A stretch of DNA of 64,000 bases from Zopfochytrium polystomum (lineage: Eukaryota > Chytridiomycota > Chytridiomycetes > Chytridiales > Chytridiaceae), in the NCBI GenBank assembly GCA_025765615.1, contig JAIVFJ010000040.1:62001-126000 (forward strand), given 5' to 3'. Both the position numbers and the translations under genes were made by a program. Under the pieces are notes generated by a model. That model was not told the DNA's origin. It made no database searches and worked only from the letters and a program-made list of their open reading frames with translations. Shown here piece by piece: positions 51,601-64,000 of this stretch; position 1 is the first letter of the stretch; every line of letters starts with the position of its first letter.

Positions 51601-52290
51601 TCTGACATGCCGGAGAACGAAAGTTTCCTTTACCGATGGGCTGGGCCTGTCCGCATAATCCGCATTGACGGAAAAGACTCCAATTCTAAATGCACCGTCA
51701 TTGAAACCTTTCCTGGCAAAGAGATTGCTGCACGCACTGTTCATATCTCCCGACTACGCCCCTTCACTCCTCGAGTCCCCATTGATTCTGCTGAGGACGC
51801 ACTTAAAAGCAACGCTGAAGAGCTCGCCACTGCAATAAAAGAATGGGAAAAAGCAGCAATTCTGAAAAGAAGGCCTGCCACATCTCAACGTACCGCACTC
51901 GGAATGAGTATTGAACTTATGCGTCGCTTTGATCCTCACTTTACTGAAGCCGACATCTACAATCCTTTGTATGAGGTCGACAAGATCTTAGCCTTCCGTC
52001 ATAACAATGACAACACTTATTCATACCGCCTCAAATGGAAAAATTATTCCAATCGCTTTAACAGTTGGAATGAGGAAGTTGATATGGACCCTGAATTTGT
52101 CAAAGAATACTGGGATAATGTCCGCCGGACCAATCCCACTGCTTATAAAGAAAGACAAGAAGCCCTACGAAAGCTTAAACAATCCAAAGCAACTGGCACT
52201 CCCTCAACACCTGCAACTACGCCTCCAGACCCACCTCCGATGGCCCGATCTTCGCGATTGCGGCAGCTCCCTCCAGTTAAGTATAAGTAG
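42694..52290 (+). CDS. ORF2 of element C: Gag-Pol-like polyprotein with inserted APE/ExoIII endonuclease
   Basis: About 3198 residues from ATG 42694; the same frame is open back to 41116. In order: a hydrophobic leader (MMKQIFLITSLLLFPPVTSA) and a second hydrophobic segment (VPLLIFLIILTLSHTF); a Gag-like region from about 43282; a zinc knuckle C-x2-C-x7-H-x4-C (44389-44439); aspartic protease LIDSGSNHNVIT (DSG 45535-45543); reverse transcriptase with FCADFRKLNEITVRDRYPLP, VMPFGLCNSP and YVDD (47344-47355); RNase H with VCDASKVALGAALY, TDREGLAVIWA and ADTLSR; an exonuclease III/APE endonuclease (48631-49470); integrase with H-H-C-C zinc site, then Asp 50164, Asp 50344 and Glu 50452; an extra segment of about 230 residues; a GPY/F-like region (YRWAGPVRIIRI, TVHISRLRPF); and a chromodomain (YEVDKILAF...YRLKWKNYSNRFNSWNEE, about 51967-52110). 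A retroelement protease could cut this product. Domain calls are strong; start and processing are inferred. Confidence 0.85.
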   Translation: MMKQIFLITSLLLFPPVTSAASDDILSGGYPANFPSWLGPGVYKLGVPLLIFLIILTLSHTFKLAPSSSDREPNSKYFLYNNQLYRYFDGSFCLSGASSFLEYDSPEDLALQHALFQVDPARFPLRGRRTTSIWKAFVFHLGGTRRDPFVLPPPPSVTTPEFSGFSDSTSSGSSPVSSSPGDSDLVYAFDVPILTTMADEEKPTLDVTGLYAADLISHPEGEDPALTIAKENEILRRLGYNKRLTEDVNRLNAELASILIDSKGKGPTTGSASADSATKAMASYFADGQFKDTLENIGNNFFAQYPLHSQLPVLSDDSTASVKKYLRDFIATFNTYRPKFASDNALLVAMIKPTCFPTERGSLFFHQLSSTLSTLTLAQFKHQLLLTLLPPQLGHTDVYSLHPFQWGNLDPATAALAIRRANDELLTPLDDESVKREFIASCPRPDIQQAATRQVYRIGTNKLFYQDPRVTLDSIAEVMMKKWPSVILQSNVATPPPRRTDGRDDGRRPRNKESFLAAITTAYDQLFEEDQPEAEVYNNEQQPPSGRRYSQSFNRGPYVPKPPQLCSHCKIPLSLSHPDRYCILMQMAEHYLKYGFPPSMFPTALTPASAVASNKPMTPSPLLELSLPLSQPIYDLPTSFFTMVNSQLESHAFPPLTSVLSPSFLEEIKLILLSPTYTAFPPNLFHSGHPAVVLDDFNEILITKLVAVMPQPFTLILKTPKRLPVNFPLCRNIGYFFKFSTDLNHSGMILHFNYSILTKNGLPPLLYPQKDGTWVTHSPTVLPPTLPKSVRRAIRYGGGTYHLRAHNFSTAIRYPSPIIFHPELNPFLMKMFRLIQTSRPCIRNPLRSTERPPPQKPGETVPTSYTPCKKTSTLYEPPQIDSRTTSNSSSNHESEPEFTTTKNKMSTAQPDLELAEPPDEDYQQFRDSTVAEACAWLEGKVIPNCLIDSGSNHNVITVDLLKKIKHMTINYKPKTPKMSSGIGGHVPIIGYTKLRLNLGHSSRGSRTLWFSVVQKCPRPIIISTPAMRSFNIDIKYSTSQVEWTINTDLGRQLMTTPLKTHWTQRIPIKEEISYSFLIATKNITLLPGSDKNAVHLMLDRPLKYRDTLVHASPENSLTDKGILFPSSLFSANDLHVYEHAREFKLPIFMTGSAPIRIKRGTRFASILDLPPPPENKHGEVPFDPRPKQIIDVPDSLHNDPHSLIEMTLLASKHDPSDTTSFLDILNKLDDPNFDDNASEATVGNCADLSEFIFNSEINKTDFSQWEDLLQSTRAARNPDSDETSTTFSGETFAEPEAVSLREVPTALHSELDPQMPMRNSVAEERLDYLPAEATMTNDEIWNKIKTGHIVKTFGEEGEEAVQKLKALVFEFIDIFRPGKITGTKFAPPHRIELQPGAKIPASNPYPEGMGRTAVLREHISKMKNDNVIRESRSPFAAPVVLAKKPDGSWRFCADFRKLNEITVRDRYPLPRIEEIFDAIGHKLVFSAMDLLSGFWQIPVHPDDREKTAFITSQGLHEFNVMPFGLCNSPPTFQRAMDTVLAGIKWLYCMVYVDDIVIYSDSLDQHFEHLRNVFERLKGYNLKLKPSKCNFLYADLPFLGHRVSKDGVRKDYTKTVSLDSYPTPQTLTQLQRFLGFANYFKRFIPHFSDKAEPLYRLLKKTDAFTWTADQENAFQILKAELAKDTLLYLPQESDKLVIVCDASKVALGAALYAVDPEHPTSRHLRKPIAFASRVLTDVEKRYSNTDREGLAVIWAIDTFERYTFNQKFTVETDHIALLHLFKNGGLTGRFARWAYQISDLDVELVHVPGKSNIVADTLSRVPFDMNADPEEFADVEESEPVSDTKSPLETNISVEKEVKNTSALSEPLHGAVTPSGIESPICFAEVSKPSPCTATLEKEVDDAATFYTSLDNLQESFKEPANFKEALHTHYHQLNSFISTNKALTLKESSGLFSSVLRSYYRHHPDVCPVQASPPPPNFALGISTWNLNSIRSWARRIRPSDDNTPALAIFEKYLDSQPCSIICLQETRIGSKAGSLYTGLCNLANWNCVIHDPRTGKNGVAIFWKKELHGIEHKCSPYSHHPDEEGRIITVAFGEMAVITVYVPSAFHDPDREKTKKAFLVNLRSHCHYLKSQGYLLIIAGDFNIAHTEMDIHPAIEKYLTQKDASFSTYFAWERDWITAFLNDGFIDAYRTDHPLTNGYTWLAPQGKILGKTVDYPALRVDYIFLDKRIYSPRTQTQLSSTIDLPSDHLRVDCFLPLDFTPILKRMSSLYELDNFNEPLPRRHLCMTERVQESPHFNHTPRPYGTVRPTKPNYESLVNKLLATGFETFMFEKLGVFAKTDKVRELQLADKFFGPILRFRETGAIDNNPPEALTKWAEKMIVRKGLLYRILDLPSFMLKRTPLRLALCVPDSLRRESLRLFHDDLFAGHFAKRKSMDILLDRFWWPTITTDLENHIQSCETCQKTKDHPHRPGYLHPIPIGSFPFERIAIDFAGPFKETPDGYKYILVVVDYFTRWAEAIPLTDLEDMTVAAALVEHVFCRHGIPVEIHSDNGQPLKSALVSAIGHVLGMGQSFTSPYWPRANGTAERFIKTLKTMIRAYINQHTHEDWPQILPYVLFAYRTHPHPLLGDTPFFLLHGRDCRLPPDLFLGVTPEDYEDMPQITKVSDVAGIPDGNDNEPETLLSHAVVGGKAIPLTLNPKLEPAPFLRIAYIKTFDLRMTLLQHIPRKLRPYPTEPSASRILTDLVEIHNLDIVYIVFTRTRQTRSIKKVDLPFFLRTNHGVLVRSVVFYNPQKKEIRYIYSLRGTLFQETDGPCPSFPRGYCTSDEIANLRFWHSMLAPTSVKLIDVNSSEPPQGLLLWEGTSSPLLLHLPSPQGEEDLTVTYLTENKDLNHFLQPSEQESCIYVNNIIRHYVVRTLDKLTHAHLVAQQNATAQQKQLKKKSKETDSNPHKLFPGDRAWMAVILRPTRSDMPENESFLYRWAGPVRIIRIDGKDSNSKCTVIETFPGKEIAARTVHISRLRPFTPRVPIDSAEDALKSNAEELATAIKEWEKAAILKRRPATSQRTALGMSIELMRRFDPHFTEADIYNPLYEVDKILAFRHNNDNTYSYRLKWKNYSNRFNSWNEEVDMDPEFVKEYWDNVRRTNPTAYKERQEALRKLKQSKATGTPSTPATTPPDPPPMARSSRLRQLPPVKYK
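48631..49470 (+). other. exonuclease III/APE1-type endonuclease domain within ORF2
   Basis: About 280 residues between RNase H and integrase, in the same uninterrupted frame. All motifs of the Mg-dependent endonuclease/exonuclease/phosphatase fold are present in order: STWNLNSIRSW (metal-binding Asn), CLQETRIGS (metal Glu), VITVYVPS, IIAGDFNIAHTEMDIHP (catalytic Asp and Asn), NGYTWLAPQG, RVDYIFLDKRI and LPSDHLRVDCFLP (terminal Asp-His). The GDFNIAHTEMD and RVDYIFL forms resemble the DNA-repair AP endonucleases more than typical LINE endonucleases. Expected activity is nicking at abasic or other target DNA; its role in this element is unknown. Confidence 0.88.
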
Positions 52291-52378
52291 TGGATCCATA
52301 GGGCGTCCATCTGGTGACGAACGCTCTCGACTCCCTACCACTGTCGTACTGATCCTGCGAACGGGGCGCTAGGATATT

Positions 52379-52391
52379 GAAAAAGAGGTAC
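52379..52391 (+). promoter_or_regulatory. polypurine tract of element C
   Basis: GAAAAAGAGGTAC immediately precedes the 3' LTR, 88 bp after the ORF2 stop, as expected for the plus-strand DNA primer. Confidence 0.6.
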
Positions 52392-53299
52392 TGTGAGATT
52401 CCTAATCTCACTGATCATGGTCTTAACTGGGGTCTCCCTAAAAGCTCTTCCCCAGTTGTGACTATGTCATTATATTGGCCCCCCATATTTATTTTTTATT
52501 ACCATTCATCACATCCCTCACGGGCTCTAGTGTTTATCACTATAAAAGAGCATCCTGTGTTCCTTGTGCTGAATGGGCCTAAGCACAAGGGGCACACCCC
52601 TCATTCATCCTATTCATTCTTATTTTTACTCATTTCCCTTTTTCTCTTTTCTTTCTTTCTTCCTTCTTTCCTTTTTTCTCTCCTCCCCTTTCCTATAAAT
52701 ACTCCCTCTCTCCCCTCCTTTGTTCTATATATATCTACTCTCTCTCAATAAATCCTACCTAGGTAACAACCAATCCTTTTCTTTCCTCTTTGGTGTTTCT
52801 CCCTAGGCCAGAGCTACCAGACCAAGCTGGGGATGGAGTCCTCTTAGGCCAGTGCTACCAGACCAAGCTAGTAGAGGTATGATTTCCCCAGGCCAGTGTG
52901 TTGTATGCCAAGCTGGGGTGAGGTTTCCTTCCCTTTCCTTTCTCTTCCTTCCCCTACCTGGTTGGTTCTCACATTGAGCTCTGTCTCTGTGATACTGGCA
53001 GATGCCATACTGCCTTAGGGCATCCCCTTGTTGAACTGCTGCCTGTTGGTCACCATGTTGGATAGTCAGGGCTTGAACCTGGGGCCTGTGGGGTACTCTT
53101 CATTGAGCAACTCCACTTGGTCTAGCTGTCCTTGAATAAAGACAGAATTGAACCACATCATCCATCTTTGTTGAGTTTGAGCTGAATCCAGGGTACTGGC
53201 TCTGCTAATAACCAGGAGCTTCCCATCTTAAAGACTTGTCTTATCCCTTTTGCCACTAGACTATAGATAAGCCCCTGAAGATGAAGAGGAGATCTCATA
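52392..53299 (+). repeat. 3' LTR of element C (908 bp)
   Basis: Same length as the 5' LTR and no differences found by eye over the full length. Followed by CGGT, the right copy of the target duplication. Confidence 0.9.
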
Positions 53300-53659
53300 C
53301 GGTTCTGTCTCTGGTCTGACTTGGCTTTGGCCTTGTGCCCCAGATGAAACCCTTCTGTGTCTTGCACCAGAGGATTATGCTTTCTTCTGTGATTGTGTCT
53401 GTCCATGCTTTGGTGTGAGAAACCCCTCTTTTTTGTGGTTTTCTTGGGCTTTTTAAGAATCCAGACACACTTTCCTGTCTAGTGCCCCTAGACACCCTCC
53501 ATTTGCCCTTTTTCATTAGTCAGGTTTGGTATTTAGGTCCATGCTCTAGTTTCCACTTTTGGCCCTAGGTGAGTAGTTAGAGAGCACAGTCGCACAGAAT
53601 AATATGTTGCATAGCAAAGTAAGCGCTCATTGAGAACCTAAACTATGGCCAACACTTTA

Positions 53660-53728
53660 TGTGAGATACTTGAGAATCTCATACTAAGGCTGGGATCCCA
53701 GCGTCAAAGGAGTGAGTATAGTCTCACA
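53660..53728 (-). repeat. terminal fragment of a family-2 repeat
   Basis: Read on the minus strand, it starts TGTGAGACTATACTCACTCC and stays close to 15651-15694 for about 44 bp before diverging. Its end abuts the Tc1 fragment, consistent with insertion into that older transposon. Confidence 0.55.
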
Positions 53729-53897
53729 CCCGTGAAGAAACTCCAAATTGAGAAGGATTCATAGCCACTCTTCTCCCCAGCTCTCCTCCACACACAGACT
53801 TTGCCCTGCTTCCCATTCTCAAAAGTTGTCTTGTCAGTCCAAATAACTTTGGCCCAATCTTTGACAGTCCAGCCCTTATGCTTGCAAGCAAATGCCA
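53729..53897 (-). pseudogene. Tc1/mariner transposase, central fragment
   Basis: Minus-strand reading gives CKHKGWTVKDWAKVIWTDKT, TFENGKQGKVCVWRRAGEK and SGYESFSIWSFF. This is the segment around the first catalytic Asp (IWTDKTTF) and the VWR motif of Tc1-like transposases. Both ends are truncated. It may derive from the same family as the C-terminal fragment at 34135-34545. Confidence 0.75.
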
Positions 53898-54315
53898 GGT
53901 GCCCAGCTCAGTGCTTTGGAGACGGCCTGCGATGGACGCGGAACCGCAACTAGGCCACCCAACCGCATGGACTCCCGAGGACTCGGCGATGGCTCACACG
54001 GACGCGCCGCCCCCAAGTCAGCCTCAGGGCACGCACGATCCAACGAGTGTTCATCAAAGCACGGAAGATTCAATGAGCGTTCACCACGACTTTGGTTCGG
54101 CTGCATCCGGCAGCACCGGCGCGGGCGCGTCATCCGCTTCGAAAGGACGCACTGGTCTTTGAAATGCGGATGTGAATTTCAAGCGGGGCAAGTATTTCTG
54201 AATGGTTCTGGTTTTAACGGAGGATAATCAAGCTGAATTCACAACGTTTGAGATGTCTTGTAACAAACAGTGACAATTCTCTGCAGAACCTCCTGTTGCT
54301 ACCTGAGCCAGATAT

Positions 54316-54576
54316 TGTCAGGAACATGGCAGGACAGGACAGGGCAAGGCAGACAAGGAACTGAGAGGAGTGATGATTGTATTGGAGACAATAATTCACT
54401 TGAGGGATGGGACAGGTCCCCCATCCCCCTTTTATACCTTTTGAGAGTCTTCCTTGTCAAAACTCAAAGAGAGTTCCAGAAAGAACAATTAGTAATACAA
54501 TGATACCAATGATACCAGTGACATCAACAAGACAAGTCAGAAAGGCAAAGAAGGTTCCAGAGGGTGATTCATAACA
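54316..54576 (-). repeat. short solo LTR of family 1 (261 bp) with target duplication
   Basis: TGTCAGGAACA...TTCATAACA on the + strand, flanked by perfect GATAT repeats (54311-54315 and 54577-54581). It lacks almost the whole heat-shock-element array, keeping one unit next to the U3 end, but keeps the TATA box and the AAGTGAATTAT segment. Confidence 0.88.
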
Positions 54577-56111
54577 GATATTGCAGATCGTAGACAGAGA
54601 GCTTTCTTCGTCGTCCACTGTGTGGAAGATCCACTAGGGTTCTTGGTCTTGTCAAAGCCGCGTATTATACTTTGGTGCTGGATCACTTGATCGGAACAAA
54701 GTCACTGATCTTGCTAAGGCTCCATCCCATTGCATGCAAGTTGACAACTGTCTTGCTTTTGGCAGCCTCATTCTGCACGCCGGGTTTGGTGTTGATCTGG
54801 GTGTTGGTGATTGCAGTGGATGGCGACAATCTCGCGATGGCAGCGGTGGGAGGAGGCAAATTTGACAACAGGTGTGAAGACTTATGAAGGCAGCAAGCCA
54901 TCAAGCCTGGGACCTCAAATAAAAGGGTGTATACCCACTTTTCACTGATAATTGTGAGGATTATCCACCTATCCCAAAGAGCAGTTATATAACTCTGCTG
55001 TACTTATTACTACCTGCGCTATTATTATTACCTGGAGATCTGTTACACTGTAAGCGCAATCCAACCACTCAAATGGGCCACCTTTGCTGCACAGTATTGC
55101 AGGCACTGTCAACTGAATTAAGCAATCACTCTGTCGGCGGACAGACTGTCAAGGCCGAGGTAAAGCAATTTGGTTGGAGTGTTACTGGGCCTTCCAGGAA
55201 TGCCTGGAGGTCACTTGTGTGTGGAAGATGGTCTCAGACGCATGGGAAACCTTAAAAAAAAAAATAATAATAAAAATATCCCACTTGTTACCTAGAAACA
55301 GCGAAGGCGTGGTCAAGAACCAACACCGTTGAGTGTAATGCTCTACCTCACATGATGGGAGAGAGGGAATGCTGGGTGCTGCTCACACCAGGCACCATCC
55401 CAGCAGGTATGGCCCATTGAGGCTGATTCTAATCACATTGTCCGTACTGGCAAAGCCTTGGAAAGCAAAGCGAGAATCACCACTGCCTTCACCTAACTCT
55501 TTTCAATGGATTCAGATTCGGCATTTCAGCTTACCAGACTTTGTGTAAGTTGCATCAGCAGCAGCGATGAGGTTGCCATTGACATAGGAAGCTGGCTTCC
55601 TAGGCTCAAATCTCAACGCAAGAGGACAGTGAGTAACATGGTCTTTCAATGGAGCGTATTGCGGTGCGCAGCATAGAGCATAGTGCAAAAGGTGATAAGT
55701 GACTTTTGAGTTGAGCTATTTATATCTGAAGGATTTGTCACTTATGTCGCCAACTGTGGGCGACTTGTGTGACTGTGGTGTAGACAGAGGTGAAACGACA
55801 ACGAGTGAAATGAACAAAATTTGAGGAACTTGGGCCTCGGTTTGATGGGCCTATCTGTGTTACACATTGGATATCTGTCAGGGAAAGAATGGGGGGCGAG
55901 GGGTGATGATGTACTTGGGGGTTTTCTAATGTCAGTACAGTTTCATGTTTTTGAAGGTGGGGAGGGAAGGACGAACCTATTTTCGCGATGTGAGGGGTTT
56001 TTTAATTTTTTATTTTTTATTTTTTCTCGACCGCGGGATTTGCCTGTTGTTTTTTGGATTTTTTTTCCACTCACAAAGACACGCGAAAAACGCACACGAA
56101 CACAAACACAC

Positions 56112-56150
<39 letters not shown>

Positions 56151-56721
56151 GACTGACCTTCAGATAGTCTTACGGACAGACGGACAGCCGGCTCCAGCTC
56201 CCGATCGGTGGGGTCTGACAAATAGAGAGAGAAGCCGATTTCCTTCTTCGTCTTCCATTTGTTTGTAAACGGAGACAACTTTTTTTTTTTTTTTGTCTCT
56301 TTTTTCATGATGGGCTTTGAGGAGGGATCGAGACAGACAGAAGAGAGCGGAAGAGAGCCAAGCACGCCATTCGGAAAGTCGGAGAACGCGCGAAGGTGTT
56401 GCTCTTTACACTGGTGCATTTACGTGAATATGCTCCGGCTTGTTACTACTCTAACTTGGGCTGAACATATCTCGCCGCTCTCACTCCCACACACACTCTT
56501 TCTCTTTCACTCACACTCACACTTACACACACACACACACACTCTCTCTCTCTCTCGCTTCAAAAACAACAACCTTTGTTGCAGCCTTCTCGGCCAACGA
56601 CGTGTTGGTTGAAAGGGAAGGCCCACCACCGTCATAACAAAATACACAAAAACGAAAGGAAGCCGAATCTTGGTCGGCCTCTGTCTCTGGCGCTCTCTTC
56701 CTTCCTCTGTCTTTCTCTCTG

Positions 56722-56761
<40 letters not shown>

Positions 56762-57336
56762 TGTCTCACTCGTTCTTTCTCTCTGCTCCCACCGCCCAAG
56801 CAGCAGCAGCGAAGGCAGCAGCCGCCACCCCCCGTCCGCGCCGATCTCGAGATTACTGACTAGCGGACTGGCAGGCTGACTGACTGACGCACCCACCCAT
56901 CCATCCCATCCCATTGCCAAAACGCCGGGTCGCTCCACCACCCCTGGCCATCGGGTGTTTTGCCCTCCACTCCTCCATCTACTCCCCCTCCTCCTCTCCG
57001 CCTCACCTTCGGAAGAAACTGTCGTTCCTGTCCCAACAACAACTTTCAACAAACTCCCCTCCCCGCAAGGTAGGCGGATCGCTCGCTGAAGATTGACCGA
57101 CCGACGGACCAACTGACTCAACTTACCCACACTGTTTCTTGGATTGCTATCCGATGCTGTTGTGACCTTCCCCTCCCCTTCCCCTCACCCCTTCGTAATT
57201 CCATACAACCCAGATCCCCCACCTGAACCGCCGATCCTCCGTCTCCAACAACCAACCCCTTTGCCCCCTTTCCCCCCCGACCAGCCTTCCCGCGTCGTCG
57301 ATCCGGTCTCTCTAAACACCCAAGGCAAAACACTCG
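54577..57336. other. intergenic region upstream of the kinase gene
   Basis: No convincing gene in 54577-55900. Farther on are a CA tract (56105-56147), a T-run (56280-56294), CA/CT tracts (56526-56552) and a long CT tract (56718-56760). The last 600 bp are pyrimidine-rich and probably untranslated leader; AAG|GTAGGC at 57069 could be a 5' UTR intron donor. Confidence 0.45.
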
Positions 57337-61918
<4,582 letters not shown>

Positions 61919-62359
61919 ACGAATAAAAAAAAAAGATGAGAAAAAGGACGGCTATCTGTCATCGGTCAGTCCGGTTATCGCGGAGTGTGTGCATTTACCG
62001 TTGCTCCCTTACCATAAACCCTACCTCCCCTCTTTCCATATCATACCAACACGCCGGTCTCGAAATTACGTTGAGACTGGCGCTTTTTTCCCCTTCTTTT
62101 CTCTGTCTGATTATTTCCAAAGACCATTGGCATTTGCATTCCGACACTCTACTGTCCTCTTTTCTTTGCATTTAGTTTCCACCAATTTTCCCACCCCTTC
62201 TGTTTCCCACAAGTCCACCGCCTCCCATTTTATATTGTGAACCACTCTCCTCTCTTCCTGTTCCTACTGTAGAATGCTTGATGTTGCGTTTCGTCGTCAA
62301 AGCTTCCCTTTAGTGATGCTTTTCTTTTTTTTCTCTCGCTTTTTTTTTCTTTTTTAAAA
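61919..62359. other. intergenic region
   Basis: 3' region of the kinase gene (AATAAA at 61921) and T-rich sequence upstream of the next possible start. No gene is seen. Confidence 0.5.
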
Positions 62360-62652
62360 ATGGCGCCCGCTGCACCCCCACAACCGGCCCTGACTGTCGC
62401 ACCCCTCGAAGGCCCTCCCATTTCGACTACCCTCCTCCTCACCACTGTCTCCCTTGATCTGATCTGCCTCCCTCGAGATCCTCTCTTCAGGGTTAGTCCC
62501 GGCCTTTTTCTCGCCTTCCTGCCTTTGGTGTGTGTCGTTCTCCTTTTTTGTTCGTCATCTTCCTCCCGTTTCGCCAATTCCCGGGGGCTGATTGGGCCGT
62601 TTATCGTGCGTTGGTTTGTAGGTCCTATTGCTGTTGTGTTCTGTTGTTGCCT

Positions 62653-62684
<32 letters not shown>

Positions 62685-62899
62685 TTTCTTTTTGTTTCGC
62701 TCAGGTATCGCCTCGCCCTCCGCCTCGCGCGCTGCACTTTTCCAACCACCCTCTCCACCCGCCTCGTTCTTCCCGTGCCCTGCCTGCCTGCCTGCGATGC
62801 TTGCTTGCTGCTGTTGTTTTTGTGAACAAAGAAGATCATCGTCGCTGTTTTTTCTTCTTTTTTCTTTGTTCTGTTGTTTGTGGAAGCGCCTGTGAGTAG
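62360..62899 (+). CDS. possible small two-exon gene of unknown function
   Basis: ATG 62360 in a good context (AAAAATGGC) opens a 44-codon exon, MAPAAPPQPALTVAPLEG..., with a hydrophobic segment ISTTLLLTTVSLDLI, up to AGG|GTTAGT (62490). A T-run and CTCAG (62704) would be the acceptor. The following exon is poor and differs with frame. No family match; it may be only a transcribed leader. Confidence 0.25.
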
Positions 62900-63404
62900 G
62901 AGCGCTAGTGCGAAAAGCAGCAGAAGAAACCCGCAACATTGAGATTTTTTGCCATTTGCTTTTATTATCTTTTTCCTTTCAACGCAGTCAACAGAGGCAG
63001 CTCTCCAAGAAGAGAAAGACGGAACTGTGTGTGGATGAGTGGACAATCGAGGTGCGAGAGTAGAAATATATCTGTGTAAATTTTCGTCTAAAAAAAACCC
63101 GCCAGGGGCCGGTTGCGTCCCCCCAAGCGCAAAAGTGAAAGAAAATGAGGGAGAAATCGTCGCACAAAAAGCGCGAGGAAAAGAGAGAGAACGAGATCGA
63201 GAAGCATAGGTAGGGGGAAACAAAAGCAAGGCAACCACAACAAGAATCAATTGCGCGAAACGGAAGCGCGCGCACACACACACACACAGTCTCTCTCTCT
63301 CTCGCACACTCACACACACACTGATACGCCCACTATCTCTCTTTTTCTCTCCACGTCCCTCCGTTCCCTCCTCCCACAGCGAATCTCTCTGCACCCCCTC
63401 CTCC
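62900..63404. other. intergenic region, no recognised gene
   Basis: Downstream of the minus-strand gene; includes CA/CT tracts (63270-63322). No coding signal was accepted. Confidence 0.45.
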
Positions 63405-64000
63405 TTACACCTCCTTGAGCACGGCCTCGACGTCGACGCCGGCAAACGCCCTCTTGGCAAACTGCCTGACGGTCTCGCCGTCCTCGACGTCGCCGACGGC
63501 CTCGACGGCGCGGCAGAGCAGGTCAAACAGCGCGCGGGCGTGGGGCGCCTCGATCTTGTACATCATCGAGTAGTGGACCTGGCGCAGGGTCGTGAGGTAG
63601 AAGACGGCGGCGGGCGCGAGGTTCGGCAGGCTGTTGTAGGTGTGGAGCGACTCGATTTCCAGGCCGGCGTCTTCTCCATCTCCTTCTCCTCCTCCTCCTT
63701 CTTCCTTTACGTTTTCGTTTCCGCGCTCCGCCGTCGTTTCTTGTCCTCCTCCCGCGGATTTCGCGGCGGCGACGGCGTGGACGAGCGGGAACGGGTACCG
63801 GCCGAGGTTGGACAGGTTCAAGTCGGCGACGGCGGCGTGCGGCGCTTTGAGCGGGGAGGCTTTCGTGGCGGCGTTGAGGCGGTGGTGGACGTAGAGGACC
63901 GGCGCGGTGAAGACGAAGCGGTTCGCGGGGGCGGCGTCGGTGAGCTTTTTGGCGTGGCGGGCCTGCGGCCAGAACTGGGCGTCGAGGTCGACGCCCGTGT
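63405..64000 (-). CDS. 3' end of a possible CoA-dependent acyltransferase (alcohol acetyltransferase-like)
   Basis: The minus-strand frame is open from the right edge to the stop at 63405, about 197 residues. Visible stretches are VDLDAQFWPQARHAKKL, ANRFVFTAPVLYVHHRLN, NLSNLGRYPFPLVHA, SLHTYNSLPNLAPAAVFYLT and HYSMMYKIEAPHARALFDLL. The SNLGR motif followed by a beta-strand-rich C terminus recalls the second half of condensation-type or alcohol acetyltransferases, whose N-terminal HxxxD would lie outside the window. An acidic Gly/Glu-rich insert (about 63660-63760) interrupts it. The coding frame is reliable; the family guess is weak. Confidence 0.45.
   Translation of the reverse strand, partial: TGVDLDAQFWPQARHAKKLTDAAPANRFVFTAPVLYVHHRLNAATKASPLKAPHAAVADLNLSNLGRYPFPLVHAVAAAKSAGGGQETTAERGNENVKEEGGGGEGDGEDAGLEIESLHTYNSLPNLAPAAVFYLTTLRQVHYSMMYKIEAPHARALFDLLCRAVEAVGDVEDGETVRQFAKRAFAGVDVEAVLKEV

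Larger units (their letters stand above)
38622..53299 (+). mobile_element. giant Ty3/gypsy-type LTR retrotransposon carrying an APE/ExoIII-type endonuclease (element C)
   Basis: 14,678 bp, bounded by 908-bp LTRs (38622-39529 and 52392-53299) that I find identical by eye. Ends are TGTGAGAT...ATCTCATA. It is flanked by the direct repeat CGGT (38618-38621 and 53300-53303; CGGTT if one T is assigned to the target). A purine-rich tract, GAAAAAGAGGTAC, precedes the 3' LTR. The internal region has a 1.66-kb leader with tRNA-like segments, ORF1 and a very long ORF2. Identical LTRs, intact target duplication and open frames point to a recent insertion. Confidence 0.9.

Noticed and set aside
53295..53516. 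Minus-strand open frame just right of element C as a transposase N terminus
   Set aside because: Basic residues only; no helix-turn-helix or Tc1 motif could be recognised.

Overview
The window is nuclear DNA from a filamentous or zoosporic fungus. The support is short GT-AG introns (about 50-150 bp), a KIN4-type kinase with a KA1 tail, a CDC26 APC/C subunit, a seipin, an MTFP1/MTP18 homologue, a KDM3-type JmjC protein and Tf1/sushi-like chromoviruses. A KDM3 protein next to very GC-rich genes full of codon-repeat tracts (Gln, Ser, Ala, Asp, Thr) suggests an early-diverging lineage, but I cannot name a taxon.

Host genes, left to right: the 3' end of a gene for a tail-anchored low-complexity protein (2-538, +); a four-exon vacuolar-type M28 aminopeptidase (1355-3649, -); a polytopic membrane protein of unknown function (5153-7159, +); a WD40 relic (7572-7803); a six-exon gene with two tandem KDM3 modules, the second lacking the iron ligands (9548-15480, +); MTFP1 (23709-24969, -) divergent from a Ser/Ala-rich unknown (25342-26064, +); a greatly enlarged CDC26 (28469-30649, -) divergent from seipin (30866-33164, +); an eleven-exon KIN4-like kinase (57337-61918, +); a doubtful small gene (62360 on, +); and the 3' end of a possible acyltransferase (63405-64000, -).

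The accessory blocks at about 15.6-22.3 kb and 34.1-54.6 kb are made of transposable elements. Family 1 is a Tf1/sushi-type chromovirus. Copy A (16143-21448) looks full length, has a 5-bp target duplication, and is nested inside another repeat with 10-bp inverted termini. Copy B (35280-38360) is heavily deleted. Two solo LTRs lie at 26688 and 54316. Its LTR carries arrays of perfect heat-shock elements and an 11-nt self-priming signal.

The most unusual object is a 14.7-kb LTR retrotransposon (38622-53299, +) with apparently identical 908-bp LTRs. Its polyprotein encodes protease, reverse transcriptase, RNase H, then a complete exonuclease III/APE-type endonuclease, then integrase and chromodomain. 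An apurinic-type endonuclease fused in frame between RNase H and integrase is not part of the standard Ty3/gypsy plan. The element also has an upstream ORF with a slippery frameshift site, a hydrophobic N-terminal segment, a roughly 230-residue insertion within integrase, and regularly spaced tRNA-like segments in its leader and LTR.
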